Source: Acinetobacter gerneri DSM 14967 = CIP 107464 = MTCC 9824
Lineage (GTDB): Bacteria; Pseudomonadota; Gammaproteobacteria; Pseudomonadales; Moraxellaceae
NCBI RefSeq assembly: GCF_000368565.1
Contig: NZ_KB849533.1
Span: 43,757 to 107,756 of the forward strand
Direction of reading: 5' to 3'
Length of the DNA: 64,000 nucleotides
The translations under genes were made by a program, and so were the position numbers. Under the pieces are notes generated by a model, which worked only from the letters and a program-made list of their open reading frames with translations, was not told the DNA's origin and did no database searches. Positions 43,827 through 54,096 of this stretch are shown in pieces (position 1 is the stretch's first letter; every line of letters starts with the position of its first letter).

Positions 43827-45304
43827 TGAGTCGGTCCAAAGATAACTTTCGCAAGATCACGCTGAACACGTTTACGTTTTAAAATCGGATGATCAGCTTG
43901 AATCGATTCGACCTGACCTTGTTGATTGATAATCGTCGTGAGTTGTTCACTTTGTTCATGATTTCGACTACGACGACTACGTCTACTACGCGTTTCAGAT
44001 TCTTTCACCAACGGCTCAATCACAGTGCTGGCTTTTTTATCTTGATTCTGCGTTTCAACAGGTACAGCTTCATCTTGCGCTTTACGGCGATTTTTTGCTC
44101 GTTGACGATTATAACTACTGATGGCACGTTCTTTTTCATCCGTGCTCATATTTTGGTAAGCATCCCACCAAGCACCCATGCCTTGTGTCGTTTGATCACC
44201 TGATTTTTCACGCAAAAGCATAAAATCAAAACCAGCACGGAAACGTGCATGCCCTGCCAAAGCTTCAATTTGTTGTGGTTTCGGTTGCAACAAACGACTT
44301 TGCATTTCCCAAACTTCACGTACAAATGTTTCAGCAAAACGAGGAATAATGGTACGCGTTGCTTGTCGTTTCAATACATCTAAACCTGCTTGCGCACGAG
44401 CTTCTGCTGCAACGACACCTTTTGCAGTATAAAAATTATAGCGTTCTAAGAAATTTTCCCAGAGCAATACCGCATAGAAAAATGCAGGATTAATGGTTTT
44501 ACCAATTTGAATACGTTGATCCGTATTTTTCGCTGCCAATTCTATAAATTTAGTAATTTGAGTTGGAACTTCAGCAAACAGTTGTCGCCATACACCAAAC
44601 TCGATCAACATCGGCATGATGCGGTACAAATGCCCCATGGTAAATAATTTTTGTGACTCATCATATAAACGATGTGGTGAGACATCACGTAAAAGCTGAG
44701 TCATTTCAGGGGTAAATACTTTGAGAATCGCTGGGTCAATGTCAAAATTGAGTTTGGCTGCAAAACGTAAAGTTCGCAGCATACGAACTGGATCTTCTTC
44801 AAAGCGTAAAGCTGGATCACCTAATAATCGCAATGTCTTATTTCGAATATCGTCTATCGCATTGCAAAAATCTAAAACAATACCTTTGCGTGGCTGGTAA
44901 TACATTGCATTGATCGAAAAATCTCGACGAGAGAAATCCTGTTCGATCGTACCCCAATTATTATCACGCAAAATCATCCCTTGGGCGGAGGTGACTGCTT
45001 TTTTAGGTGGTGCACGGAAAGTTGCAACTTCAATTAACTCTCGCCCAGAATAAACATGAGCCAATTCAAAACGACGTCCAATAATTCGGCAACGACGTCC
45101 AAAAACTTCTTTTACTTGTGAAGGTGTAGCATTGGTTACCGCATCAAAATCCTTGGGATTTAGCCCAAGCATCAGGTCACGAACCCCTCCACCAACTATA
45201 TAAGCTTCATAGCCAGCTTTCGTTAGAGAATCAATAACATCTAGGATGGAAGAAGGTAATTGGGCGGTGGATAGACCACACTTTGACGCACGCAAAGTTT
45301 GCAA
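43823..45304 (-). CDS. pcnB: Poly(A) polymerase I (TTG start)
   Basis: The protein has 493 residues. The nucleotidyltransferase head is IVGGGVRDLMLGLNPKDFDA with catalytic aspartates, followed by RRCRIIGRRFELAHV, the RDFSINAMYY motif and RFEEDPVRMLRTLRFAAKLN. The C-terminal end is rich in Arg/Lys/Ser (RSRRSRRSRN) and probably binds RNA. PcnB adds 3' poly(A) tails that speed RNA decay. The only practicable start is TTG at 45304. An in-frame TGA lies a dozen codons upstream with no ATG or GTG between, and TAGGAG stands about ten bases before the TTG. It heads the seven-gene operon. Confidence 0.95.
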   Translation of the reverse strand: MQTLRASKCGLSTAQLPSSILDVIDSLTKAGYEAYIVGGGVRDLMLGLNPKDFDAVTNATPSQVKEVFGRRCRIIGRRFELAHVYSGRELIEVATFRAPPKKAVTSAQGMILRDNNWGTIEQDFSRRDFSINAMYYQPRKGIVLDFCNAIDDIRNKTLRLLGDPALRFEEDPVRMLRTLRFAAKLNFDIDPAILKVFTPEMTQLLRDVSPHRLYDESQKLFTMGHLYRIMPMLIEFGVWRQLFAEVPTQITKFIELAAKNTDQRIQIGKTINPAFFYAVLLWENFLERYNFYTAKGVVAAEARAQAGLDVLKRQATRTIIPRFAETFVREVWEMQSRLLQPKPQQIEALAGHARFRAGFDFMLLREKSGDQTTQGMGAWWDAYQNMSTDEKERAISSYNRQRAKNRRKAQDEAVPVETQNQDKKASTVIEPLVKESETRSRRSRRSRNHEQSEQLTTIINQQGQVESIQADHPILKRKRVQRDLAKVIFGPTQ

Positions 45305-45437
45305 AAGACACTGTCTCCTACGTCGGGACGTAAAAAATCATAATTATGCTAATAATATCGCTAACCTTGTGAAAGGGCAATTTGATTATTTTATTCTATT
45401 CAAGTTTATTTCAATACAAACTTTAGAATATCGTCCG

Positions 45438-45914
45438 CTATAAAGATAAAAGTGCTTTATTTTTTTCCAATAGTTTCGGGCCAATCCCTTTAACCTTTTG
45501 TAATTCTTCAATAGTTTTAAATCCACCCGATTGATTACGATAGTCAATAATGGCCTGTGCTTTCTTTGCACCCACACCATTTAATTGTTGTAATTGTTGC
45601 TGATTTGCAGAGTTTAGACTGATTTTTCCACTCATGCCTTGAGAAGCATAGGCAGAATCTTTGGATTTACTCTGTCTTTTTTCATGTATTTGTGGTGTTG
45701 AAAGATAGTATTGGTCTGATTTTTCTTGTTTTAAACGCTGATCTTGCGCCTGTTGCCGCGCTTTCCACGCTGCATAAGCTTGATCTGATTTTTGATCAGC
45801 AAAAGTAGGATAGGAAAAATTTAAAATGATCAATAAAGCCATTAGACAAAGTAGGAGCTGTTTAAAAGCTGACTTGAGCATCGCTAAAGATAGATACGAC
45901 ACGCTGTTCCCCAT
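45438..45914 (-). CDS. comEA: ComEA-family helix-hairpin-helix DNA-binding protein
   Basis: The protein has 158 residues. A membrane or signal segment (about 14-38, LLLCLMALLIILNFSYPTFA) precedes a polar Gln/Lys-rich linker. Two helix-hairpin-helix motifs form the ComEA domain at about 98-158: SANQQQLQQLNGVGAKKAQA and LQKVKGIGPKLLEKN. ComEA binds double-stranded DNA in the periplasm during natural transformation and ratchets it in. The start is uncertain: ATG 45914, a GTG five codons later with GGGGAA just upstream, and ATG 45881 are all possible. It is 223 bases downstream of mazG on the same strand. Confidence 0.88.
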   Translation of the reverse strand: MGNSVSYLSLAMLKSAFKQLLLCLMALLIILNFSYPTFADQKSDQAYAAWKARQQAQDQRLKQEKSDQYYLSTPQIHEKRQSKSKDSAYASQGMSGKISLNSANQQQLQQLNGVGAKKAQAIIDYRNQSGGFKTIEELQKVKGIGPKLLEKNKALLSL

Positions 45915-46137
45915 AAAATTTCAAATCGTTATAAATATAAAATTGCTTTTCTTTCATATTGATGCTTAAAAGTATCTTTTTATCCGTTTCAATCGTTGGT
46001 GCCTAAAACATCGATAAATTTTAAATAACTCTGAATTTTTCCAACAGCACCAAAGACGTAAATTCTCTTATCATTTGACTATAAAAAGCACATATTATTT
46101 TCGATAAACCCAGCCCATGTGCTTATTTATACCTTGC

Positions 46138-46917
46138 TTATTTGCCTTGTTGGTTAGCCTTTAGAAAAACTTTGGCTTCATCCCAAAGCTGATCCATTTC
46201 CTCTAAGCTCATTTCTTCTAATTTTTTATGGTTTTGTCTAGCCTGATCTTCGATATAGCCAAAACGTGCTTTAAATTTATCAATCGTTGCCAACAATGCC
46301 TTTTCACTGGAAATATTGAGCTTTCGTCCCACATTGATCAATGAAAATAAACAATCACCAAATTCATCTAATATTTCATCTGAATTTTCCGATTGTAGCG
46401 CCTGTCTAAACTCAGCCAATTCCTCTTCGACTTTTGCATAAGCGCCATTTATATCTGGAAAATCGAAACCTATTTTGGCGACATTTTTTTGAATTTGCTC
46501 TGCCTGTACCAATGCTGGTCCATGCTTAATCTCATTCAAACGTGACTGTGGCTTACCCTTTTTTTCTTGAATTTTAATTTCTTTCCATAACGCTGAAACC
46601 TGTTCAGGTGTTAAATCTTGAAATTTTTCTGCTTCAAAAACATGAGGATGGCGGCGAATAAGTTTTTGGCTAATTGCCTCGACCACATCATCAAAATCAA
46701 AATCCCCCTGCTCTTTATACATCTGAGCCTGAAACACAACTTGCAGCAACAAATCGCCTAGTTCATCACGAACTTCATCAGGATTTTTGCCACGAACAGC
46801 AGCTTCAACTTCATAAGCTTCTTCGATTGCATAAGGTGTTAGACTTTCCGGAGTTTGAGCTTTATCCCACGGACATTTTTCACGTAATTCTTGCATGATT
46901 TGGAGAAGTTTTTGCAT
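46138..46917 (-). CDS. mazG: Nucleoside triphosphate pyrophosphohydrolase MazG
   Basis: The protein has 259 residues, two MazG domains. The first begins MQKLLQIMQELREKCPWDKA and contains EEAYEVEAAV and DELGDLLLQVVFQ, the EExxE...ExxD metal site. The second has VEEELAEFRQAL and DEFGDCLFSLINVGR. MazG hydrolyses NTPs to NMP and PPi and in E. coli lowers ppGpp effects. An open frame runs on to 47064, but that part overlaps the divergent SDR gene and has no family similarity, so 46917 is the start. In Pseudomonas mazG directly follows relA; here two plus-strand genes lie between. Confidence 0.94.
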   Translation of the reverse strand: MQKLLQIMQELREKCPWDKAQTPESLTPYAIEEAYEVEAAVRGKNPDEVRDELGDLLLQVVFQAQMYKEQGDFDFDDVVEAISQKLIRRHPHVFEAEKFQDLTPEQVSALWKEIKIQEKKGKPQSRLNEIKHGPALVQAEQIQKNVAKIGFDFPDINGAYAKVEEELAEFRQALQSENSDEILDEFGDCLFSLINVGRKLNISSEKALLATIDKFKARFGYIEDQARQNHKKLEEMSLEEMDQLWDEAKVFLKANQQGK

Positions 46918-47028
46918 GGAAATATCCGTCGATTTAAAAGCTAGACTATTATAACTATTGCCATTATTAGCACAATTATGTAAAACACTTGAATGAATAA
47001 TCCGCAAACAAAATAAAAAGGAAAGATT

Positions 47029-47805
47029 ATGTCGCTCAATATTTTCATCACAGGGGCAGCTCAAGGTATAGGAGCAGCAACAGCTCAGTTATTTGTAAAA
47101 CATGGATTTAAAGTTGGGATTTACGATAAAAATATCGCTCAAGCGACGACACTTGCTGAGCAATTAGGACAAAATGCACATGCAGGTTTCCTTGATGTTA
47201 GCGATGAAACAAGCTGGAAAAATGCACTGAATGATTTTATAGAATGGGCTGGGGAGCTTAATATTTTAATCAACAATGCAGGCATTTTATTTTCAGGAGC
47301 TTTTGAAAATACAGCATTGGATCAACATTTACGTACGATCGACATCAATGTCAAAGGTGTTCTCATCGGTTGCCACAGTGCATTTGAATATTTAAAAAAG
47401 GCGCGTTTTGCTCGTATCATCAATCTATCTTCAGCTTCTGCTATCTATGGACAAGCGGATCTTGCCTCATATTCTGCCAGTAAATTCGCAGTCCGTGGTC
47501 TGACCGAGGCTCTAGATGTCGAATGGCAAAAATATGGCATTCGGGTACTGGATGTAATGCCATTATTTGTGCAAACAGCAATGGTCAAAGATATGGATGC
47601 AGCTTCGATTCAAAAAATCGGGGTAAATCTTTCTCCACAAGACGTTGCCGAACAAATCTTTAAACTTGCAAAAAGTCCAAATCATTTGCTGACTCCAACC
47701 CATACACCTATTGGGCTGAAAACCAAAGTTTTATATCAACTGTCTGCATTGAGCCCTCAAATAATCAATCGCTTGACTAACCTTTATTTTAGCAAACGCG
47801 CTTGA
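47029..47805 (+). CDS. Short-chain dehydrogenase/reductase
   Basis: The protein has 258 residues, a classical SDR. The cofactor-binding motif is ITGAAQGIGAATAQLF, the NNAG motif is ILINNAGILFSG, and the catalytic tetrad appears as INLSSASAIYG and the YSASK motif (SYSASKFAVRGLTEAL). An acidic residue (YDKN) after the second strand suggests NAD(H) preference. The substrate is unknown. An AAAAGGAAAG site precedes the ATG. It is divergent from mazG and, with the next small gene, sits inside what in Pseudomonas is a continuous relA-mazG block. Confidence 0.9.
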   Translation: MSLNIFITGAAQGIGAATAQLFVKHGFKVGIYDKNIAQATTLAEQLGQNAHAGFLDVSDETSWKNALNDFIEWAGELNILINNAGILFSGAFENTALDQHLRTIDINVKGVLIGCHSAFEYLKKARFARIINLSSASAIYGQADLASYSASKFAVRGLTEALDVEWQKYGIRVLDVMPLFVQTAMVKDMDAASIQKIGVNLSPQDVAEQIFKLAKSPNHLLTPTHTPIGLKTKVLYQLSALSPQIINRLTNLYFSKRA

Positions 47806-47976
47806 TTGATTTTTATCATGAAATCATTTTATGTCATTTATTGGGAAATATAGAAAAATTTCCCAATAAAAAATTCGTTCATTATCAATGACTATAATTT
47901 GTTTTTTAAATAGAATCCGAGAACACTTCCTCCAAGTGTTTATATTTTAAAAACTATTCTATTAGCGAAATAAATT

Positions 47977-48396
47977 ATGAAAAAATTACTTATTTGTGCC
48001 ACTGTTGCATCTCTTTCTTTCCCAGTTTTGGCTGCTGATGCAACCACAAAACTTAGCTCTACAGAGCTTAAAGCCATGGACTGTGCAACCTTGTCTGTAG
48101 AAAAAGCAGATGCTAAACGTGCACTCGATGGCGCTGACAAAAACATTGCAAATATCAATGCCCGTGCGCAAGATCCGTCAGCTAAAGTTAGTAAATGGGC
48201 TGGCATCGCTAGCGGTGCGATGGGTGCTTTTGGTAAAGGTGACTCTAGAGCAAATCAAGTTGCCACAGCACTTGCTGGGCCTGAAGATACTTCAGATGCC
48301 AACAACTTAGAAGCTCAGCAAAAAGTGAAATCTGTTTCTCAAACCAATATGGAAAATATTGCGGTTTATCAAAAATCTAAAAAATGTAAAATTTAA
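47977..48396 (+). CDS. Small exported protein of unknown function
   Basis: The protein has 139 residues. The signal peptide MKKLLICATVASLSFPVLA is cut before ADATTK. The mature part is polar and probably helical, with one Cys near each end (MDCATLS and KKCKI) that could form a disulfide, and a Gly/Ala-rich middle (IASGAMGAFGKGDSRAN). I do not recognise a family. The mature protein is rich in Ala, Lys and Asp. It is 171 bases downstream of the SDR gene, so a shared transcript is uncertain, and it is followed by a bidirectional terminator against relA. Confidence 0.65.
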   Translation: MKKLLICATVASLSFPVLAADATTKLSSTELKAMDCATLSVEKADAKRALDGADKNIANINARAQDPSAKVSKWAGIASGAMGAFGKGDSRANQVATALAGPEDTSDANNLEAQQKVKSVSQTNMENIAVYQKSKKCKI

Positions 48397-48471
48397 TTTT
48401 TAATTTAGAAATAATCCTTAATCTTATTTTGCTGTCTTTGCATAAATTTTATGAAGAAATAGCAAATATTA

Positions 48472-48499
48472 AAAAGCCCACTTGATGAAGTGGGCTTTT
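48472..48499. terminator. Bidirectional terminator between small exported protein and relA
   Basis: A perfect stem of about eleven bases (AAAGCCCACTT with AAGTGGGCTTT) with loop GATG ends two convergent genes. Confidence 0.9.
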
Positions 48500-48520
48500 C
48501 CTTATGATGAATTCAAGCGT

Positions 48521-50827
48521 TTAGTTACCTTGCACTAAACGGCGGGCACTGATAATACCCGGTTGTTGCTCCAAACGAGCAAGCAAGCGAGACAACTGTG
48601 CCAAACCTTTGACTTCAATCAACAATTTCATATTTGCAATACCATCCGATTCGGAAATCGTATTGACCTGACGAATATTGATTTGATCTGAGAAGATCAC
48701 TTGAGTTAAATCTTTCAGTAAACCACGACGATCATAAGCTTCCACCACGATTTGTACGCTTTGACCACGGGTAGGCTGCATTTCCCAATCCGCTTCTACC
48801 GCACGCTCAGGTTCAAGCTTGATCATGCGAAGATAATCACCACAAGCCACTTTATGGATGCTCACACCACGATTCAGCGTGATATAGCCACCGATTGATT
48901 CACCATGCACAGGTTGGCAACATTGTGCGATATGCAATTCAACATTGTCCAAACCATCAATCAAAATACCGTGAGCAGAAAGTGTATGACTTGCTCTTGG
49001 GTTGAGTGTTGGTTTTAAAACTAGCTCAGGCTCGTCTTGATCCAAATGCATGTGTCGATTGACCTGATTGATCAAGGCATGCAGACTGATATCTCCACTC
49101 ACCAAAGCAACCAAGATATCATCACCATTTTTCACATTAAAATGTGGACAATAATCATTTAAATCAATACTTTTGGGATGAATTGCCAAACGAGCCAATT
49201 CTTTGTTGAGCAAATCACGCCCAACTTCAAGGTTTTTACTGCGATCTTGTTGTTTAAACCAATGACGCAACTTGTCACGAGCACGTGCTGTTTTGATATA
49301 ACCCAAAGAGTTAACCAACCAATCACGATTTGGTTCACGGTCTTTCTTGGTTAAAATCTCAACTTGTTCGCCTGTCTTCAAAGTATAAGTCAAAGGCACA
49401 TAGCGCTGATTGACACGTGCTGCATAGCATTTATTGCCCACTTCAGTATGGACATGATATGCAAAATCTAGAACTGTCGAACCACGTGGCAACTCTTTAA
49501 TGTCACCATCTCGGCTAAAGACATAGATTTTTTCAAAATCTTCAAAATCTTGGAGTTGATCAAAATTCTCAGTTTCATCCTCATTTGGATGCGCGCTCGT
49601 TTCAGTGCGTTCTTGATAATGTTCAAGTACCGCGCGCAAAGAATGTAGACGATGATTAAATGAATAGTCAGTGGATTTTGCACCTTCTTTATAATTGAAG
49701 TGTGAACAAACCCCAAGTTCCGCTTCTTCATGCATCTCTGTAGTTCGAATTTGAATTTCCAGAGATTTATTTTCAGCAATTACCGCTGTATGTAATGAGC
49801 GATAACCATTGGCTTTAGGATTGGTAATATAGTCATCAAATTGGTGAGGAATGTGTCGCCAAATTTGATGCACGATTCCCAAAGCATGGTAACACTCAGG
49901 AATAGAATCAACCAAAACACGAACTGCACGAATATCATAAAGCTGATCAAAACTTAGATTTTTACTCTTCATTTTGCGGTAAATCGAATAAATATGTTTT
50001 ACACGACCCGAAATCTCAGCATGAATTCCATGATCTAATAATTCATTTTTGAGTTTATCAACAACAAATTGAATATATTGTTCACGTTCCAAACGCTTTT
50101 CATTTAAAAGTGACGCAATTTCTTTATAGCGTTCTGGCGCTAAATAACGAAAAGCAAGATCTTCCAATTCCCATTTTAGCTGTGCAATCCCTAAACGATG
50201 CGCAAGCGGAGAATAAATGGTTAATATTTCACGTGCTACACGTTCTTGGCGCTCTCTAGTAGAAGTTGCCAATTCACGTAAAGCATGAGTACGTTCAGCC
50301 AATTTGATCAATACAACACGCACATCTTCCGTGACCGAAATCAGCATCTTGTAGATGCCATTTAAGTGTTCACGTTGATTGTTATTGAAATGATCTTCTA
50401 AACGTTTATTTTTTTCGATCAGTTCAGACAGTTTACCCATTGCCAAAGTGCCTTCGACAAGGTTAAAAATCTGCACACCAAATTTTTGTTTAATTTCATC
50501 AAGCGTTGTAAGTCCTTCACGAACGCTTCGATAAAGTACAGCTGCTGCTAAAGTATCTTCGTCAACTTGCAAATGCGCAAGAATGTCCGCAATACCAATG
50601 CCCGTTTTAAAAGTGTTGATATGATGTGAAACTGGCGTTTCTAACTCTTTTTGTAATACGAGCTTGGCTACTTCTTCTAACTGTGTAAGCTTAGCACCGT
50701 CTAAATTTGCACGAACTCGATCTAACCAAGTGGTTAGTGCAGTTTGTGTTTCTGCGGCATGCTCTACAGTCGCTTCCTCTGATAACTCGTTGAGTTGCTC
50801 GGGAAGTTGTTCACGTACTGTGACCAT
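48521..50827 (-). CDS. relA: GTP pyrophosphokinase RelA, hydrolase domain inactive
   Basis: The protein has 768 residues. The N-terminal HD-type domain has lost its His-Asp pair: the usual ALLHD.VED becomes AAAVLYRSVREG, so no ppGpp hydrolase activity is expected. The synthetase domain has YRKMKSKNLSFDQLYDIRAV and HQFDDYITNPKANGYRSLHT, an acidic FDD motif typical of monofunctional RelA rather than the RxKD of SpoT. A TGS domain (KIYVFSRDGDIKELPRGST), zinc-finger-like CCQPVHG segment and C-terminal ACT domain follow. RelA makes (p)ppGpp on ribosomes stalled with uncharged tRNA. GGAG precedes the ATG. The stop lies next to a bidirectional terminator. Confidence 0.95.
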   Translation of the reverse strand: MVTVREQLPEQLNELSEEATVEHAAETQTALTTWLDRVRANLDGAKLTQLEEVAKLVLQKELETPVSHHINTFKTGIGIADILAHLQVDEDTLAAAVLYRSVREGLTTLDEIKQKFGVQIFNLVEGTLAMGKLSELIEKNKRLEDHFNNNQREHLNGIYKMLISVTEDVRVVLIKLAERTHALRELATSTRERQERVAREILTIYSPLAHRLGIAQLKWELEDLAFRYLAPERYKEIASLLNEKRLEREQYIQFVVDKLKNELLDHGIHAEISGRVKHIYSIYRKMKSKNLSFDQLYDIRAVRVLVDSIPECYHALGIVHQIWRHIPHQFDDYITNPKANGYRSLHTAVIAENKSLEIQIRTTEMHEEAELGVCSHFNYKEGAKSTDYSFNHRLHSLRAVLEHYQERTETSAHPNEDETENFDQLQDFEDFEKIYVFSRDGDIKELPRGSTVLDFAYHVHTEVGNKCYAARVNQRYVPLTYTLKTGEQVEILTKKDREPNRDWLVNSLGYIKTARARDKLRHWFKQQDRSKNLEVGRDLLNKELARLAIHPKSIDLNDYCPHFNVKNGDDILVALVSGDISLHALINQVNRHMHLDQDEPELVLKPTLNPRASHTLSAHGILIDGLDNVELHIAQCCQPVHGESIGGYITLNRGVSIHKVACGDYLRMIKLEPERAVEADWEMQPTRGQSVQIVVEAYDRRGLLKDLTQVIFSDQINIRQVNTISESDGIANMKLLIEVKGLAQLSRLLARLEQQPGIISARRLVQGN

Positions 50828-50851
50828 ACCATTCTCCTTTTAAAATAAAAC

Positions 50852-52297
50852 TCATTGCTGATCGTTTATCTCTAAATTTTTTTCAAATAAAGCAATTGAT
50901 TCGACATGCCCCGTGTGAGTAAACATGTCCATAACCCCTGCTTTTTTCAAATCGTATCCATGTGCTGCCAAAATTTTGGCATCTCGCGCCAAAGTTGCGG
51001 GGTTACACGATACATAAACGATTCTTTTTGCACCAAAATTAGGCACATAATGCATTATTTCTTCAGCACCTGCACGTGGTGGGTCTATCAATAATGCATC
51101 AAATCCTTGATTTGCCCAAGAATATTGAGAAAAGTCTTTTGTTAAATCTTGTGAATAGAATTTTACGTGATTTATGCCATTTTTCAGTGCATTTTCAGTA
51201 CCACGTTTTACCATCTCTGCACTGCCTTCAACTGCAACGACTTTTCCTGTATCTCCGACACATTTTGCTAGTGGTAATGAAAAATTTCCCAACCCGCAAA
51301 ATAAATCTAAAACTTTTTCACCCTTTTTCAATTCAAGCAAATCGCATGCCAAGCGCACCATTTTCGGATTCACCGTAGGATTGACTTGGGTAAAATCTTG
51401 CGGATGAAAAGCAAATTCAATCGCAAAATCTGGCAATGTATAATGCAAACGCATTTCCGATTGAGCACCATCCACACGTTTTAAAGCGTGAGAATGTGGA
51501 TTTTGCAAATAAAGTTGCCACTCTTTTTTTAACGCAAATTGAGTCAATTGGTTGACATCAGACTGATTTAATTTGTCTGTTAAACGTACAACCAAAGCAA
51601 CATCCTGATCGCCCTTAGCCAATTCTATATGACCTATATCCGATTTGCCTTTTAGACTTTCGATCAATTGCTGCAATTCTGGCAAACTTTGATCAAGCTC
51701 TCGATCAAGCACTTTACAGGTGTGTATAGCTGCCAAATGATTACTATTGGCTTCTCGAAAACCCATAATCAATTTTTGCTTTTGCGGTAAATAACGCACC
51801 CCAATACGTGCTTTATGACGATAATCGACACGATCGGAACGCAACGGCGCTAACCAAGATTCAGGTTTTAAACCTGCAAAATGTTCGAGATGTGATTGCA
51901 ATACATTGTGTTTTAATCGGATCTGCTCGTCTGGATCAATATGTTGCATATTGCATCCACCGCATGTTCCAAAATGCGGGCAAATCGGTGTAACACGATG
52001 TGGACTTGGAGCAGATAACAGCTGGATAGCATCGGCTTCTTCTAATTTTTTGGCTTGATGCGTAATTTTGGCTTGTACCACTTCCCCTGGAAGTGCATAG
52101 CGAATAAAAACCTTTTTCCCGTATTTTTCAGCAGGATGTATGCTTTCAGCCTGATCAGAAAGATTTACATTGAAAAGATCAGGACTAATAACATCAGAAG
52201 TATAGTGCGCGATCCCTCGCCCTTCATGTGAAAGTGACTCAACTTTAAATGTGTAAATTGGGAGTTGAGATGGTCGAGGTTTCGATCTCTGTTTCAA
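50852..52297 (-). CDS. rlmD: 23S rRNA (uracil-1939-C5)-methyltransferase RlmD
   Basis: The protein has 481 residues. A TRAM domain (about 10-95) precedes a 4Fe-4S cluster site [15 protein letters not shown] together with a later Cys (HTCKVLD). The SAM-binding motif is [18 protein letters not shown], and the catalytic cysteine is in [12 protein letters not shown]. It methylates U1939 of 23S rRNA. The gene is eight bases from the exonuclease gene before it and 24 from relA after it, so all three are co-transcribed with cysM upstream. Confidence 0.95.
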   Translation of the reverse strand: MKQRSKPRPSQLPIYTFKVESLSHEGRGIAHYTSDVISPDLFNVNLSDQAESIHPAEKYGKKVFIRYALPGEVVQAKITHQAKKLEEADAIQLLSAPSPHRVTPICPHFGTCGGCNMQHIDPDEQIRLKHNVLQSHLEHFAGLKPESWLAPLRSDRVDYRHKARIGVRYLPQKQKLIMGFREANSNHLAAIHTCKVLDRELDQSLPELQQLIESLKGKSDIGHIELAKGDQDVALVVRLTDKLNQSDVNQLTQFALKKEWQLYLQNPHSHALKRVDGAQSEMRLHYTLPDFAIEFAFHPQDFTQVNPTVNPKMVRLACDLLELKKGEKVLDLFCGLGNFSLPLAKCVGDTGKVVAVEGSAEMVKRGTENALKNGINHVKFYSQDLTKDFSQYSWANQGFDALLIDPPRAGAEEIMHYVPNFGAKRIVYVSCNPATLARDAKILAAHGYDLKKAGVMDMFTHTGHVESIALFEKNLEINDQQ

Positions 52298-52305
52298 AGG
52301 GATAC

Positions 52306-53124
52306 CTAATTTTGAGTAGAAAAATCATTCTCTGTAAATGCTGTTTCTAACGATCTTTCACGCCAGACATTGAGAAAATCTTGTTGCTCTGGTTTTCCTT
52401 GTAGATAATGAATCGTAGCTTGAATCCATAAACGATGATCATGATTTAAAAGTTGCCCTTTCAACAATAACCAACGTAAATAAATCAACCAAGTATTGAG
52501 CACATCGCCTTCACAATAACTCGTCAATTTTAACCATTGCTGAGTTTTGACATATTCAGGAACGAAATAGCCCGATTCACCACGTTTACCCGGATAACCT
52601 AGCATATGTGCAATATCATCCAATTTTTGGAAATTGCGCAGATTGAACATCGACATCACATCCATCAAATCAATATGACGATGGTGATATCGGTTCTGAT
52701 AGTTATTATACCTTTTTTGCGTATCAATCTCACCCTGATCGAACAAACTTGGCGCAGATAATCCGTGATACATCGTACGATATAAAATCACAGGTAAATC
52801 AAACTGTGCCCCATTCCAACTGACAAGGGTTGGATGACGTTTATCAAAAATGGATAAAAATTTGCTGAGAATTTCTGCTTCGCTGAAGTTTTCTTTGCTA
52901 AATGAAAATAGCTTCATCGTGCCATTTTCATCAATCCAAAGCCCAGAAATACAGACAATTTCATGTAAAGGTAAGCGCTGAAAATCACTTCCAGACTCTT
53001 GTCTACGAAGTTTAGCCAGCGCCTGTTCTAGATCAGATTGTTCTAGATTGAGGTCATATAAATGCGCACCCGATTTCAAATCGGTCATGGTTTCGATATC
53101 AAATACTAAAACAGGTAAGCGCAT
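52306..53124 (-). CDS. DEDD-type 3'-5' exonuclease (PolB-exonuclease-like)
   Basis: The protein has 272 residues and matches the predicted 3'-5' exonuclease family related to the proofreading domain of B-family polymerases. Exo I is [12 protein letters not shown], Exo II is [14 protein letters not shown], and Exo III is [17 protein letters not shown]. Four acidic residues for two metal ions are therefore present. The gene stands alone without a polymerase domain, so it may trim RNA or DNA; the substrate is unknown. It lies between cysM (57 bases) and rlmD (8 bases). Confidence 0.88.
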   Translation of the reverse strand: MRLPVLVFDIETMTDLKSGAHLYDLNLEQSDLEQALAKLRRQESGSDFQRLPLHEIVCISGLWIDENGTMKLFSFSKENFSEAEILSKFLSIFDKRHPTLVSWNGAQFDLPVILYRTMYHGLSAPSLFDQGEIDTQKRYNNYQNRYHHRHIDLMDVMSMFNLRNFQKLDDIAHMLGYPGKRGESGYFVPEYVKTQQWLKLTSYCEGDVLNTWLIYLRWLLLKGQLLNHDHRLWIQATIHYLQGKPEQQDFLNVWRERSLETAFTENDFSTQN

Positions 53125-53181
53125 GAATATTTTTACCTTAAAAATTTGAATTCTACAGGAAACCTAATGCTTTACAAAGTC

Positions 53182-54096
53182 TTAGTCTTGGACTGAAAAT
53201 AAACCTGTAGATAAATAACGGTCGCCTCGGTCGCAGATGATACATACGATTACAGCATCGGGGATTTCTTCTGCAAGACGCAATGAAGCCCAAACTGCAC
53301 CGCCTGATGATGTACCTGCACTAATACCTTCGGTACGAGCCAATTGACGCATGGTTTTTTCAGCTTCAATCTGCGGAATATCCATAATGCGGTCAACACG
53401 TGATGGCTCAAAAATAGTCGGTAGATATTCTTGTGGCCAGCGACGAATCCCTGCGATATTTGAACCTTCAGAAGGTTGTAAACCTACGATTTGAATATCA
53501 GGATTTTGTTCTTTTAGATATTTTGATACGCCCATAATCGTACCAGTAGTACCCATAGAGCTCACAAAATGAGTAATTTTACCGCCTGTTTGTTTCCAGA
53601 TTTCTGGACCAGTCGTTAAATAATGTGCTTCAACATTGTCTGGATTGCCAAACTGGTTTAATACCAAGCCTTTGCCGTCTTTTTGCATTTGCAAAGCCAT
53701 ATCACGAGCGGCTTCCATACTGGTTGCTTCAATCAACTCAGCACCGTAGGCACGCATCGCATCTTTACGTTCTTGGCTTGAATTCCCCGGCATGATGAGA
53801 ATCATTTTATAGCCACGCATTGCTGCAACCATTGCCAAAGCAATCCCAGTATTGCCACTTGTTGCTTCAATCAAAGTATCGCCACGTTTGATCTGCCCGC
53901 GCTTTTCAGCTTGCATGATCATATTGTATGCGGGACGATCTTTTACCGAACCTGCGGGATTATTGCCTTCAAGCTTTGCAAGTACAGTTGCTTGTGTATG
54001 ACTTGCTAAACGTTGTAAACGCACGAGTGGTGTATTTCCAACGCAATGGTCTAACAAAAATTCGTCTGCTAAAAAATCAGGATTCGTATTACTCAT
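53182..54096 (-). CDS. cysM: Cysteine synthase B (O-acetylserine sulfhydrylase)
   Basis: The protein has 304 residues. The PLP lysine is in NNPAGSVKDRPAYNM. The substrate loop is EATSGNTGIALAM, and the phosphate-binding and C-terminal serine region is EGISAGTSSGGAVWA. GNNPAGSVKDRPA and the overall length favour the CysM type, which can also use thiosulfate. It is the first gene of the minus-strand run cysM-exonuclease-rlmD-relA and is divergent from gacS. The gacS-cysM-rlmD-relA order is shared with Pseudomonas. Confidence 0.94.
   Translation of the reverse strand: MSNTNPDFLADEFLLDHCVGNTPLVRLQRLASHTQATVLAKLEGNNPAGSVKDRPAYNMIMQAEKRGQIKRGDTLIEATSGNTGIALAMVAAMRGYKMILIMPGNSSQERKDAMRAYGAELIEATSMEAARDMALQMQKDGKGLVLNQFGNPDNVEAHYLTTGPEIWKQTGGKITHFVSSMGTTGTIMGVSKYLKEQNPDIQIVGLQPSEGSNIAGIRRWPQEYLPTIFEPSRVDRIMDIPQIEAEKTMRQLARTEGISAGTSSGGAVWASLRLAEEIPDAVIVCIICDRGDRYLSTGLFSVQD

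Noticed and set aside
46918..47064. 49-residue N-terminal extension of mazG
   Set aside because: It overlaps the divergent SDR gene, lacks family similarity, and the normal MazG N terminus begins at 46917.
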